Source: an uncultured Oscillospiraceae bacterium (GTDB lineage Bacteria > Bacillota > Clostridia > Oscillospirales > Oscillospiraceae). Taken from it: DNA of 29,787 nucleotides. The position numbers and the translations under genes were made by a program. The notes below the pieces were generated by a model. That model searched no databases and was not told the DNA's origin. It saw only the letters and a list, made by a program, of their open reading frames with translations. Below are positions 6,741 to 13,478 of this stretch, piece by piece; the stretch's first letter is position 1, and the number at the start of each line of letters is the position of its first letter. The stretch is from the NCBI GenBank assembly GCA_934675115.1, contig CAKUPH010000020.1, positions 1 through 29,787 on the forward strand, written 5' to 3'.

Positions 6741-7556
6741 ATGGACAGACGGCCCATCGGCGTATTTGACTCCGGTCTTGGCGGGCTGACCGCGGTGCGG
6801 GAGCTGGCGCGGCTGATGCCGGAGGAGGAGCTGGTCTACTTCGGCGACACCGGGCGGGTGCCCTACGGTGGGCGCTCCCGGGACATTCTGGTGCAGTACG
6901 CCCGGCAGGACGTGCGCTTTCTCCGCTCCTTCGACCCGAAGGCCATCGTCATCGCCTGCGGCACCGTGTCGTCCACGGCGCTGGACGTGCTCCGGCGGGA
7001 AAACGACATCCCGGTGTTCGGCGTGGTGGAGCCCGCCGCCCGGGCGGCGGCGGAGTGCAGCGCCAACGGCCGGGTGGGCCTGATCGGCACAAAGGCCACC
7101 ATCCGCTCCGGGGCCTACGAGCGGGAACTGCTCCGGCTGCGGCCGGACGCCGTGGTGACGGCGGAGGCCTGCCCCCTGTTCGTGCCGCTGGTGGAAAACG
7201 GCCGGTTCCGGCCGGGGGACAGCGTGGTGGAGACGGTGGCAGCGGAATACCTCGCCCCCATGAAGGCACAGGGGGTGGACACCCTCATCCTCGGCTGCAC
7301 CCACTATCCGCTGCTCCGGGACGTCATCGGCGGCGTCATGGGGCCAGAGGTGAAGCTGGTGGATGTGGGCGAGCGCTGCGCCCGCTTCGTGGCCGCCCAG
7401 CTTGACCGGGACGGCCTGCGCACCGGTCGGGTGGAGGCCGGGCACCGCCGCTACTTCGTCAGCGACAGCACGGGAGACTTCGCGGAGCTGGCCTCCACAT
7501 TTCTGGGGGAAAACGTCACCGGCGACGTGGAAAAAATAGATATTACATTGTACTGA
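6741..7556 (+). CDS. murI: Glutamate racemase
   Basis: Cytoplasmic, cofactor-independent enzyme interconverting L- and D-glutamate for peptidoglycan. It has 271 residues, normal for the family. Visible family features are VFDSGLGG (8-15), YFGDTGRVPYG, the first catalytic cysteine Cys73 in ACGTVSS, and the second, Cys186, in GCTHYPLL. The first motif has Gly where the textbook motif has Asn (ACNTxS), a change next to the catalytic residue. The ATG has GGGGAGG 9 bases upstream and its own promoter. The DUF1934 gene begins 12 bases after the stop and argS follows, so the three probably form an operon. The motif change does not cast doubt on the family but could affect kinetics or substrate. Confidence 0.95.
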   Translation: MDRRPIGVFDSGLGGLTAVRELARLMPEEELVYFGDTGRVPYGGRSRDILVQYARQDVRFLRSFDPKAIVIACGTVSSTALDVLRRENDIPVFGVVEPAARAAAECSANGRVGLIGTKATIRSGAYERELLRLRPDAVVTAEACPLFVPLVENGRFRPGDSVVETVAAEYLAPMKAQGVDTLILGCTHYPLLRDVIGGVMGPEVKLVDVGERCARFVAAQLDRDGLRTGRVEAGHRRYFVSDSTGDFAELASTFLGENVTGDVEKIDITLY

Positions 7557-7567
7557 AGAGGTTCGTT

Positions 7568-8005
7568 ATGAAAGATAATGTCATCATATCCATCAAGGGC
7601 AGCCAGATCTACGAGGGGCGGGAACCGGACGTCACCGAGCTTGTGACCTCCGGCACCCTTCGGGAGGACGACGGGGGCTACACCATCTCCTATATGGAGA
7701 CAGAGCTCACCGGCCTTGAGGGCACCACCACCCAACTGCGGGTGGAGGGACCACGGGTGACCCTGCTCCGGGAGGGCAGCGTCAATTCCCAGATGATCTT
7801 CGAGGTGGGGCGCAAGCACCTTTCCATGTACGAGACGCCCTACGGCTCCCTCGCCATCGGCATCGACACCCGCCGCATGAAGAATACGCTGGACGCGTCC
7901 GGCGGCGACCTTGAGATCGACTACGCCATTGAGGTGGACAACCTGCTGGCGGGCAAGAGCCTGCTTCAGCTCAGCGTGAAAAAGAGCCCGCTGCCGGTGC
8001 AGTAA
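7568..8005 (+). CDS. DUF1934 family protein (YwiB-like), small beta-barrel
   Basis: Protein of 145 residues matching DUF1934 (YwiB of Bacillus subtilis). It has no assigned biochemical function; the family fold is a lipocalin-like beta-barrel. Typical are the N-terminal VIISIKGSQ, the SYMETELTGLEGTTTQLRV stretch (42-60) and the conserved MIFEVGRKHLSMYETPYGSLAIGI region. There is no signal peptide or membrane segment, so it is cytoplasmic. The ATG at 7568 follows GAAGAGG. The position immediately before argS is the same as in B. subtilis (ywiB-argS), which supports both calls and suggests a link with translation, though none is proven. Confidence 0.9.
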   Translation: MKDNVIISIKGSQIYEGREPDVTELVTSGTLREDDGGYTISYMETELTGLEGTTTQLRVEGPRVTLLREGSVNSQMIFEVGRKHLSMYETPYGSLAIGIDTRRMKNTLDASGGDLEIDYAIEVDNLLAGKSLLQLSVKKSPLPVQ

Positions 8006-8032
8006 GGGCGTTACCGAAAAGGAGTTTTGTCT

Positions 8033-9784
8033 ATGACAACCAACATGATCCGCGCCGCCAGAGATCAGGTGGCCCAGCTCACCCAGCAGGCATACGAGAA
8101 GGCCGCCGCGGCCGGGGCCCTTCCCGGCGGGCAGACCATCACCGGCACCGTGGAGGTGCCCAAGGACAGCCGAAACGGCGACTTCGCCTCCTCCTTCGCC
8201 ATGGCGGGGGCCAAGGCCCTGCACATGGCCCCCCGGGCCATCGCCCAGACCATTCTGGACAATCTGGAGCTGGAGGGCACCCTCTTCGACCGGGCGGAGA
8301 TCGCCGGGCCGGGCTTCCTGAACTTTTTCTACGCCCCCCGCTGGTACGGACAGGTTCTGTCCGCCGTGGAGGCCGACCCCACCGGGTACGGCAGCGGCGA
8401 CGAAGGCCACGGCCAGAAGGTGATGGTGGAGTTCGTCTCCGCCAACCCCACCGGCCCCATGCACATGGGCAACGCCCGGGGCGGCGTGCTGGGCGACACG
8501 CTGGCCAACGTCCTCAAGCGGGACGGCTACGACACGTGGAAGGAATTCTACGTCAACGACGCCGGCAACCAGATCGCCAAATTCGCCGAGTCCATCAACG
8601 CCCGGTATATGCAGATCATTCTGGGCGAGGACGGCTTCCCCTTCCCCGAGAAGGGCTATCAGGGCGACGACATTAAGGAGCTGGCTCAGGCCATCTACGA
8701 CCAGCACGGCGACAGCTGGAAGGACCGCCCGGAGGCGGAGCGGCTGGAGGACATGGCCCAGTTCGGCCTGTCCGTCAACATCCCCAAGATGAAGGCCGAC
8801 CTGCTCAAGTACGGCATCGAGTACGACCAGTGGTTCTTTGAGTCCGAGCTGCACTCCTCCGGCTACGTGGCCGAGACGGTGGCCCTGCTCACCGAAAAGG
8901 GCTGGACCTATGAGAAGGACGGCGCGCTGTGGCTGAACACCACTGAACTGCTCAAGCAAAAGTACCTCAACGAGGGCAAGACCCGGGAACAGGTGGACAA
9001 GCTGGACCTGAAGGACGACGTGCTCCGCCGGGCCAACGGCTTCTATACCTATTTCGCCGCCGACATCGCCTATCACCGCAACAAATTCGAAAAGCGGGGC
9101 TTCGACAAGGTCATCAACGTCTGGGGCGCGGACCACCACGGCCACGTGGCCCGGCTTCAGGCGGCGCTGGACGGGCTGGGGCTGGACGGCTCCAACCGGC
9201 TGGTCATCGTGCTCATGCAGCTGGTGAACCTCCTGCAGGACGGCAAGCCCGTCCGCATGTCCAAGCGCACCGGCAAGGCCATCGCCCTCCACGACCTGCT
9301 GGACGACATCAGCGTGGACGCCGCCCGCTACTACTTCAACAACCGCGTGTCCACAAGCCCGCTGGACTTCGATCTGGACCTTGCCGTCCGGCAGGATTCC
9401 GACAACCCGGTGTACTACGTCCAGTACGCCCACGCCCGCATCTGCTCGCTGGTGGCCAATCTGGCCGCCGACGGCGCCGCCGTCCCCGCCATGAGCGAGG
9501 TGGACGCCGCCCTGCTCCGCACCGAGGAGGAACAGGCGCTGGTCAAGAATCTGGCCCAGTATCCGGAGGAGATCCGGCTGGCCGCCCGGGTCTACGACCC
9601 CAGCCGCATCAACCGTTACCTCACCGCGCTGGCGGGAGATTTCCACCGGTTCTACAACGCCTGCCGCATCAAGGGCGAAGAGCCGGAGCTGCTCCGGGCC
9701 CGGCTGAAGCTGGCGGACTGTGTCCGGGTGGTGCTGGCCAACGGCCTCGGCCTGCTGGGCGTCACCGCGCCGGAAAAAATGTGA
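8033..9784 (+). CDS. argS: Arginyl-tRNA synthetase
   Basis: Class I aminoacyl-tRNA synthetase charging tRNA-Arg. It has an N-terminal Add-1 tRNA-recognition domain (about 1-115), a Rossmann catalytic core with the HIGH-type signature HMGN at 144-147 within NPTGPMHMGNARGG, the KMSKS-type MSKRTG at 409-414, and a C-terminal DALR anticodon-binding domain (about 460-583) starting near YVQYAHARICS. I choose ATG 8033 (583 residues) because AAAAGGAG ends 8 bases upstream; an in-frame TTG at 8027 is too close to that site. It follows the DUF1934 gene by 27 bases, and a strong terminator follows the stop. No T-box leader precedes it; expression is probably from the murI promoter. Confidence 0.97.
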   Translation: MTTNMIRAARDQVAQLTQQAYEKAAAAGALPGGQTITGTVEVPKDSRNGDFASSFAMAGAKALHMAPRAIAQTILDNLELEGTLFDRAEIAGPGFLNFFYAPRWYGQVLSAVEADPTGYGSGDEGHGQKVMVEFVSANPTGPMHMGNARGGVLGDTLANVLKRDGYDTWKEFYVNDAGNQIAKFAESINARYMQIILGEDGFPFPEKGYQGDDIKELAQAIYDQHGDSWKDRPEAERLEDMAQFGLSVNIPKMKADLLKYGIEYDQWFFESELHSSGYVAETVALLTEKGWTYEKDGALWLNTTELLKQKYLNEGKTREQVDKLDLKDDVLRRANGFYTYFAADIAYHRNKFEKRGFDKVINVWGADHHGHVARLQAALDGLGLDGSNRLVIVLMQLVNLLQDGKPVRMSKRTGKAIALHDLLDDISVDAARYYFNNRVSTSPLDFDLDLAVRQDSDNPVYYVQYAHARICSLVANLAADGAAVPAMSEVDAALLRTEEEQALVKNLAQYPEEIRLAARVYDPSRINRYLTALAGDFHRFYNACRIKGEEPELLRARLKLADCVRVVLANGLGLLGVTAPEKM

Positions 9785-9796
9785 CAAAACGCACTG

Positions 9797-9823
9797 GCGG
9801 CCGCCTTCGGGCGGCCGCTTTTT
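9797..9823 (+). terminator. Rho-independent terminator after argS
   Basis: A perfect 9-bp all-GC stem (9797-9805 against 9810-9818) with a TTCG tetraloop and T5 tail, 12 bases after the argS stop. Ends the murI-DUF1934-argS unit. Confidence 0.92.
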
Positions 9824-9847
9824 CGTCGCCTGAGCGGCGGAGCGCAC

Positions 9848-9876
9848 TTGATTTCGCCGGAAATATCTGCTATACT
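9848..9876 (+). promoter_or_regulatory. Sigma-A-type promoter for the 9918 gene
   Basis: TTGATT (9848-9853) and TATACT (9871-9876) with a 17-base spacer, 41 bases before the start of the next gene. It lies after the argS terminator, so the gene has its own transcription start. Confidence 0.75.
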
Positions 9877-9917
9877 ATCTTGAAATTTTATGAGAAGAAA
9901 GCAGGAGAGACGATCTG

Positions 9918-10709
9918 ATGGACGACACAGTTCCGTTATTTCAGCAGACCCTGACCCCGCTGGGCCGGGATGTGGTCCCGGCGGGCGAGGATACCTTTGA
10001 AGCGCTGACGGCGGAGTACGCCGGCGCGCTCACGCCCGGCGCGGGACCGGTACACATCCGCTCCATGACCACCATGGCCGAGTGCCGGGCCGCCATTCTG
10101 GCCGCCCGGGCGCGAAACTGCTTCCCGGCGTGGGTATCGTGGCAGTGCGGCGAGGACGGGGAATCCCCCACCGGCGTCCACATGCTGGCCGCCCTGTTCG
10201 TGGCGGAGGGCATGGGCGCCGCCGCCTTCGGCCTTGACTGTCCGGAGGAGTTGGCGCTGGCGCATCTGAAAAAGATCTCCCGGTACGCCAGCATCCCGCT
10301 CTTTTACCTGAAGGACGGCGAAGCGGTGCTTTACCCTTACGCCGTCACGGAGAAGGACCCCGACGTGATCCCCTGCGCCACCGGCACGGCCCCCAGCTTC
10401 GTCACCCGGACGGTGGACGTGGGCGAGGGAGTGGAGTGCGGCCCCAACCTGCTGGAGGACATCATCGCCGCCGAGGACGACCCGGTGGGTGCCATGAAGA
10501 TCGTCATCACCGAGCAGGACGACGTGGACATTTTCGCCCGGGAGCAGTACGCCGTCCGCAAGGCCCTGTGCCTGTGGTCCGATGTGCCCGAGCTGCTGGA
10601 AGCCGCCCTGCGGGAGTATCAGGGCCGGGCCTTTTACGACGGCACCGGCGATCTGGAGCCGGAGGAACTGGAACGGCTCAGCCGCACCTACGGCCTGATC
10701 GTACTGTAA
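9918..10709 (+). CDS. Unrecognised protein; diverged partial homocysteine S-methyltransferase-like domain
   Basis: A 263-residue protein I cannot name. Residues 13-135 align with residues 103-231 of the MetH homocysteine domain encoded at 16588 in this window: TPLG (13-16) with GPLG (103-106), Phe27-Glu28 with Phe117-Glu118, SMTTMAECRAAILAA (49-63) with TMTDLYEAKAALLAV, PAWVS (70-74) with PAFVT (164-168), and FGLDC with IGLNC. Met50 to Cys108 and Met144 to Cys202 align without a gap. Cys108 matches one zinc-binding cysteine, but the N-terminal DGAMGT strand and the C-terminal GGCCGT pair are absent, so methyltransferase activity is doubtful. Residues about 150-263 are unlike MetH and acidic. 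No signal peptide or membrane segment is seen. GAGAGACGATCTG precedes the ATG. It has its own promoter and terminator, with rsmI immediately after. Homology is inferred by eye; function is unknown. Confidence 0.6.
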   Translation: MDDTVPLFQQTLTPLGRDVVPAGEDTFEALTAEYAGALTPGAGPVHIRSMTTMAECRAAILAARARNCFPAWVSWQCGEDGESPTGVHMLAALFVAEGMGAAAFGLDCPEELALAHLKKISRYASIPLFYLKDGEAVLYPYAVTEKDPDVIPCATGTAPSFVTRTVDVGEGVECGPNLLEDIIAAEDDPVGAMKIVITEQDDVDIFAREQYAVRKALCLWSDVPELLEAALREYQGRAFYDGTGDLEPEELERLSRTYGLIVL

Positions 10710-10719
10710 AAACAAACGG

Positions 10720-10750
10720 AAAAGGGCACAGGCAGAGCCTGTGCCCTTTT
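10720..10750 (+). terminator. Rho-independent terminator between the 9918 gene and rsmI
   Basis: A perfect 14-bp stem (10720-10733 against 10737-10750) with a 3-nt AGA loop; the stem closes with A4/T4. It ends 17 bases before the rsmI start, so any read-through transcript needed for rsmI would be attenuated here. Confidence 0.85.
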
Positions 10751-10767
10751 GAACAGGAGGAGACGCA

Positions 10768-11598
10768 ATGGCAGGAGTCTTATATCTGGTGCCCACCCCC
10801 ATCGGCAATCTGGGGGACATCTCCCGGCGGATGGCGGAGACGCTGGCGGAGGCGGATTTCATCGCCGCCGAGGACACCCGGGTGACGGTGAAGCTGCTCA
10901 ACCATCTGGAGCTGAAAAAGCCCATGGTCACCTACCACCGTCACAATACGGAGACGGCGGGCCCGGCCATCCTCACCCGGCTGCTGGCGGGTGAGAGCTG
11001 CGCGCTGGTCACCGACGCGGGCACCCCCGCCATTTCCGACCCCGGCGAGGATCTGGTGGCTCTGTGCGCAGAAGCTGGGGTGACGGTATGCGCCGTCCCC
11101 GGCCCCTGCGCGCTGGTGACGGCCCTGTCCGTGTCCGGCCTGCCCACCGCCCGGTTCACCTTCGAGGGCTTCCTGCCCATGAACCGGAAAAACCGCCGGG
11201 CCCAACTGGGCTCCCTCAGGTTGGAGACCCGGACCATGATCTTCTACGAAGCCCCCCACAAGCTGCTGTCCACGCTGGAGGATCTGGCGGAGGCCTTCGG
11301 GCCGGACCGCCGCCTGTCCGTGTGCCGGGAGCTGACCAAGCTCCACGAGGAGGTGCTCCGCACCACCGTGGGCGGCGCGCTGGCCCATTTTGAGGGGACG
11401 CAGCCCAAGGGAGAGTTCGTGCTGGTGCTGGAGGGGGCCGCCCCCGCGGAGCAGGCCGCCGGAGATCCGGACGCCGCGCTGGAGCGAGTGAGCCGCCTGC
11501 GGGAGGAGGGCCTGTCCCTGAAGGAGGCCGCCGTACAGGCTGCGGCGGAGTTCGGACTGAAGAAAAAGCAACTCTATGATATGGCCATCGGAAAATGA
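10768..11598 (+). CDS. rsmI: 16S rRNA (cytidine-1402-2'-O)-methyltransferase
   Basis: SAM-dependent tetrapyrrole-methylase-fold enzyme that 2'-O-methylates C1402 of 16S rRNA in the ribosomal P site. The 276-residue protein shows LVPTPIGNLGD (7-17), AEDTR (33-37), the VTDAGTPAISDPG motif (residues 82-94), VPGPCALVTALSVSGLP and FYEAPHKLLSTL, all typical. Its C-terminal helix-turn-helix-like tail (SLKEAAVQAAAEFGLKKKQL) is normal for the family. The ATG at 10768 follows AGGAGGAG at good spacing. It follows the terminator of the 9918 gene with no room for a separate consensus promoter, so it is probably fed by read-through. Confidence 0.95.
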   Translation: MAGVLYLVPTPIGNLGDISRRMAETLAEADFIAAEDTRVTVKLLNHLELKKPMVTYHRHNTETAGPAILTRLLAGESCALVTDAGTPAISDPGEDLVALCAEAGVTVCAVPGPCALVTALSVSGLPTARFTFEGFLPMNRKNRRAQLGSLRLETRTMIFYEAPHKLLSTLEDLAEAFGPDRRLSVCRELTKLHEEVLRTTVGGALAHFEGTQPKGEFVLVLEGAAPAEQAAGDPDAALERVSRLREEGLSLKEAAVQAAAEFGLKKKQLYDMAIGK

Positions 11599-11678
11599 CG
11601 ATAAGCACCTGAAAAGCTCGGGAAACCCCAAATACAGACAGTAATAAATCTGTCAGGTTTTACCTGATGGGATAACAA

Positions 11679-11715
11679 AAAACCGCGCCACCGGCTGTGT
11701 CGGTGGCGCGGTTTT
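11679..11715. terminator. Bidirectional terminator between rsmI and the abrB-like gene
   Basis: A perfect 15-bp stem (11679-11693 against 11701-11715) with a 7-nt loop, A-rich on the left and T-rich on the right. It can end rsmI on the plus strand and the convergent abrB-like gene on the minus strand. Confidence 0.92.
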
Positions 11716-11737
11716 CATTTGGCCGGTGGTGGGATGA

Positions 11738-11983
11738 TCAGGCCTTGCTCTTGAGTTCCTTCAGGCAGTTCTTGCAGATGTTCTTTCCCTTGTAGGTGAC
11801 CACATCCGTCGCATCGTCGCAGAAAATGCAGGCCGGCTGATATTTTTTCAGCACGATGGAGGCTCCATCCACATAAATTTCCAGCGAATCACGCTCAGAA
11901 ATGTCGAGGGTGCGGCGAAGCTCAATGGGAAGAACGATGCGGCCAAGTTCGTCAACGCGGCGGACGATACCAGTAGATTTCAT
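11738..11983 (-). CDS. AbrB/SpoVT-type transition regulator with C-terminal zinc motif
   Basis: DNA-binding regulator of 81 residues. Residues 1-47 form the SpoVT-AbrB swapped-hairpin domain: MKSTGIVRRVDELGRIVLPI, then ELRRTLDIS and LEIYVDG. Cys52-x2-Cys55 and Cys70-x2-Cys73 make a probable zinc ribbon at the C-terminus, an arrangement common in clostridial AbrB-like proteins and absent from B. subtilis AbrB. Longer in-frame reading to 12133 is possible, but the ATG at 11981-11983 has AGGAGGG 6 bases upstream and the family motif begins there. A near-perfect promoter (12036-12063) drives it. AbrB-family proteins repress stationary-phase and sporulation genes; the divergent spmA-spmB pair is a plausible but unproven target. 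I give no gene symbol because the exact orthologue is uncertain. Confidence 0.93.
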   Translation of the reverse strand: MKSTGIVRRVDELGRIVLPIELRRTLDISERDSLEIYVDGASIVLKKYQPACIFCDDATDVVTYKGKNICKNCLKELKSKA

Positions 11984-12035
11984 AATGAGCCCTCCTGTAT
12001 TGTTGTAAATATTGGAATTTATTTGAGCGTGCCTC

Positions 12036-12063
12036 ATTATAACACAATGTATTTTTTTGTCAA
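12036..12063 (-). promoter_or_regulatory. Near-perfect sigma-A promoter for the abrB-like gene
   Basis: On the minus strand TTGACA (12058-12063) and TATAAT (12036-12041) are separated by 16 bases, followed by a roughly 45-base AT-rich leader. This is among the strongest promoters in the window. Confidence 0.88.
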
Positions 12064-12207
12064 CCCAAAAAGCGGAAAAAATCGAAATCGGGTGGAGAAT
12101 TAACAATTGTGTAACATATTGGAAGATTGGCACATGTCCCGATAGAGGTGACAGGTATAAACCAGTTTCCGCCGAATAGAAATGGAGGGAAAACAGGAGG
12201 GAATTTT

Positions 12208-12783
12208 ATGGCCATGTCGGTGATCTGGACGGTAATGGTGGGCGCGTCGGTGCTGTGCGCGCTGGCCCTCGGAAACGGGGAGGCGGTGGCGGCCGCGGCA
12301 CTGGAGGGGGCCGCCGCCGGGGTGGAGCTGTGCATCTCCATGACGGGGGTCATGTGCCTGTGGCTGGGGGTCATGGAGATCATGCGGCGCTCCGGGCTGG
12401 CCGCGGGGCTGAGCCGGGCGCTGCGGCCGGTGCTGCGGCGGCTGTACCCGGACTTTGCCCGGGACGGCAAGGTGATGGACGCGGTGTCCGCCAACGTGTC
12501 GGCCAATCTGCTGGGGCTGGGCAACGCCGCCACGCCGCTGGGGCTGGAGGCTGCCCGGCTCATGGCGGGCCGGACGCCGGGGGTGGCCTCCGACAGCCTT
12601 TGTATGCTGGTGGTGTGCAACACCGCGTCCATCGAGTTGATCCCCACCACGGTGGCCAGCCTGCGGGCGGCGGCAGGGTGCGCCGCGCCCTTTGACATTC
12701 TCCCCGCCGTATGGCTGGCAAGCATCGTGTCGGTGACGGCGGGCGTGGGGGCGGCAAAGCTGCTGTCCCGGATATGGAGGTGA
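12208..12783 (+). CDS. spmA: Spore maturation protein A
   Basis: Membrane protein of 191 residues with the nucleoside-recognition (Gate) domain of SpmA, needed with SpmB for proper spore core dehydration in Bacillus and Clostridium. It has about five hydrophobic segments. Family-typical stretches are MTGVMCLWLGVMEIMRRSGL (48-67), SANVSANLLGLGNAATPLG and CNTASIELIPTTVASLR. The ATG at 12208 is preceded by AGGAGGG; an upstream in-frame extension is not supported by any ribosome-binding site. spmB starts 4 bases after its stop. I saw no clean sigma-A or sigma-E promoter in 12064-12207, so the regulator is open. Its presence supports an endospore-forming host. Confidence 0.94.
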   Translation: MAMSVIWTVMVGASVLCALALGNGEAVAAAALEGAAAGVELCISMTGVMCLWLGVMEIMRRSGLAAGLSRALRPVLRRLYPDFARDGKVMDAVSANVSANLLGLGNAATPLGLEAARLMAGRTPGVASDSLCMLVVCNTASIELIPTTVASLRAAAGCAAPFDILPAVWLASIVSVTAGVGAAKLLSRIWR

Positions 12784-12787
12784 AACC

Positions 12788-13312
12788 TTGGCGCTGATCT
12801 ACACCATGCTGGTGCCCTTTCTCATGCTGGCGGTGGCCCTGTGGGGCCTTGTCCGGCGGGTGGATCTGTGGGGAGCACTGGTGGACGGTGCGGGCGAGGG
12901 CTTAAAGGTCATGCTGCGCATCGTGCCGCCCCTCATCGGCCTTCTGACGGCGGTATATATGCTCCGGGCCTCCGGGGCACTGGAGCTGCTGGGCCGGGCG
13001 CTGGAGCCGGTGCTGACGGCGGTGGGCATCCCGGTGGAGACCATCGGCCTTCTGCTGGTACGGCCGGTGAGCGGCTCCGCAGCCCTCGGGGTGGGGGCAG
13101 AGCTCATCAGCACCTACGGCCCGGACTCGCTGGTGGGCCGGACGGCGGCGGTGATGCTGGGCTCCACGGAGACGACATTTTACACCATCGCGGTATATTT
13201 CGGCGCTGCCAAGGTGGCAAAGACCCGCTACGCCGTCCCCGCCGCCCTGTGCGGGGACGTGGCGGGCTTTCTGGCCGCCAGCTGGGCGGTGCGGCTGGTG
13301 TTCTACTCTTAA
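12788..13312 (+). CDS. spmB: Spore maturation protein B
   Basis: Partner of SpmA, 174 residues, also a nucleoside-recognition-domain membrane protein with about four or five hydrophobic segments. It shows the family-typical GLKVMLRIVPPLIGLLTAVY (38-57), RPVSGSAALGV and LGSTETTFYTIAVYFGA. It starts with TTG at 12788, with GGAGGTGA overlapping the spmA stop, consistent with translational coupling. Together the two proteins form a two-gene operon. The substrate of SpmAB is not established; the role in spore core maturation is known from Bacillus and Clostridium. No hairpin terminator is evident after the stop. Confidence 0.94.
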   Translation: MALIYTMLVPFLMLAVALWGLVRRVDLWGALVDGAGEGLKVMLRIVPPLIGLLTAVYMLRASGALELLGRALEPVLTAVGIPVETIGLLLVRPVSGSAALGVGAELISTYGPDSLVGRTAAVMLGSTETTFYTIAVYFGAAKVAKTRYAVPAALCGDVAGFLAASWAVRLVFYS

Positions 13313-13380
13313 AGCAGCCCAGCGTCCATTCTCCACAAGCCGCCCCCGTTTCTGTGGAAAAATTTTCGGCGGGCAGATGA

Positions 13381-13409
13381 TTGCGCCCTCTACGCAAATC
13401 TGCTATACT
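13381..13409 (+). promoter_or_regulatory. Sigma-A-type promoter for the MATE gene
   Basis: TTGCGC (13381-13386) and TATACT (13404-13409), 17-base spacer, about 70 bases before the MATE start. The -10 box has a TGC just before it. Confidence 0.6.
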
Positions 13410-13478
13410 CGTTGTCACGCACCGGATGGGCCGAACCGCTCCCCGGTGCTCCATCTTCGTCAAAAGGCGGAATTTCCT

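Noticed and set aside
7451..9847. Long minus-strand open frame opposite argS (798 codons)
   Set aside because: Antisense shadow of argS and the DUF1934 gene. The plus-strand products have clear catalytic motifs; this one has low-complexity His/Gly/Val composition.
11599..11716. Riboswitch-like structure followed by a terminator after rsmI
   Set aside because: No gene on the plus strand follows for it to control, so it is treated as a 3' region or a possible small RNA.
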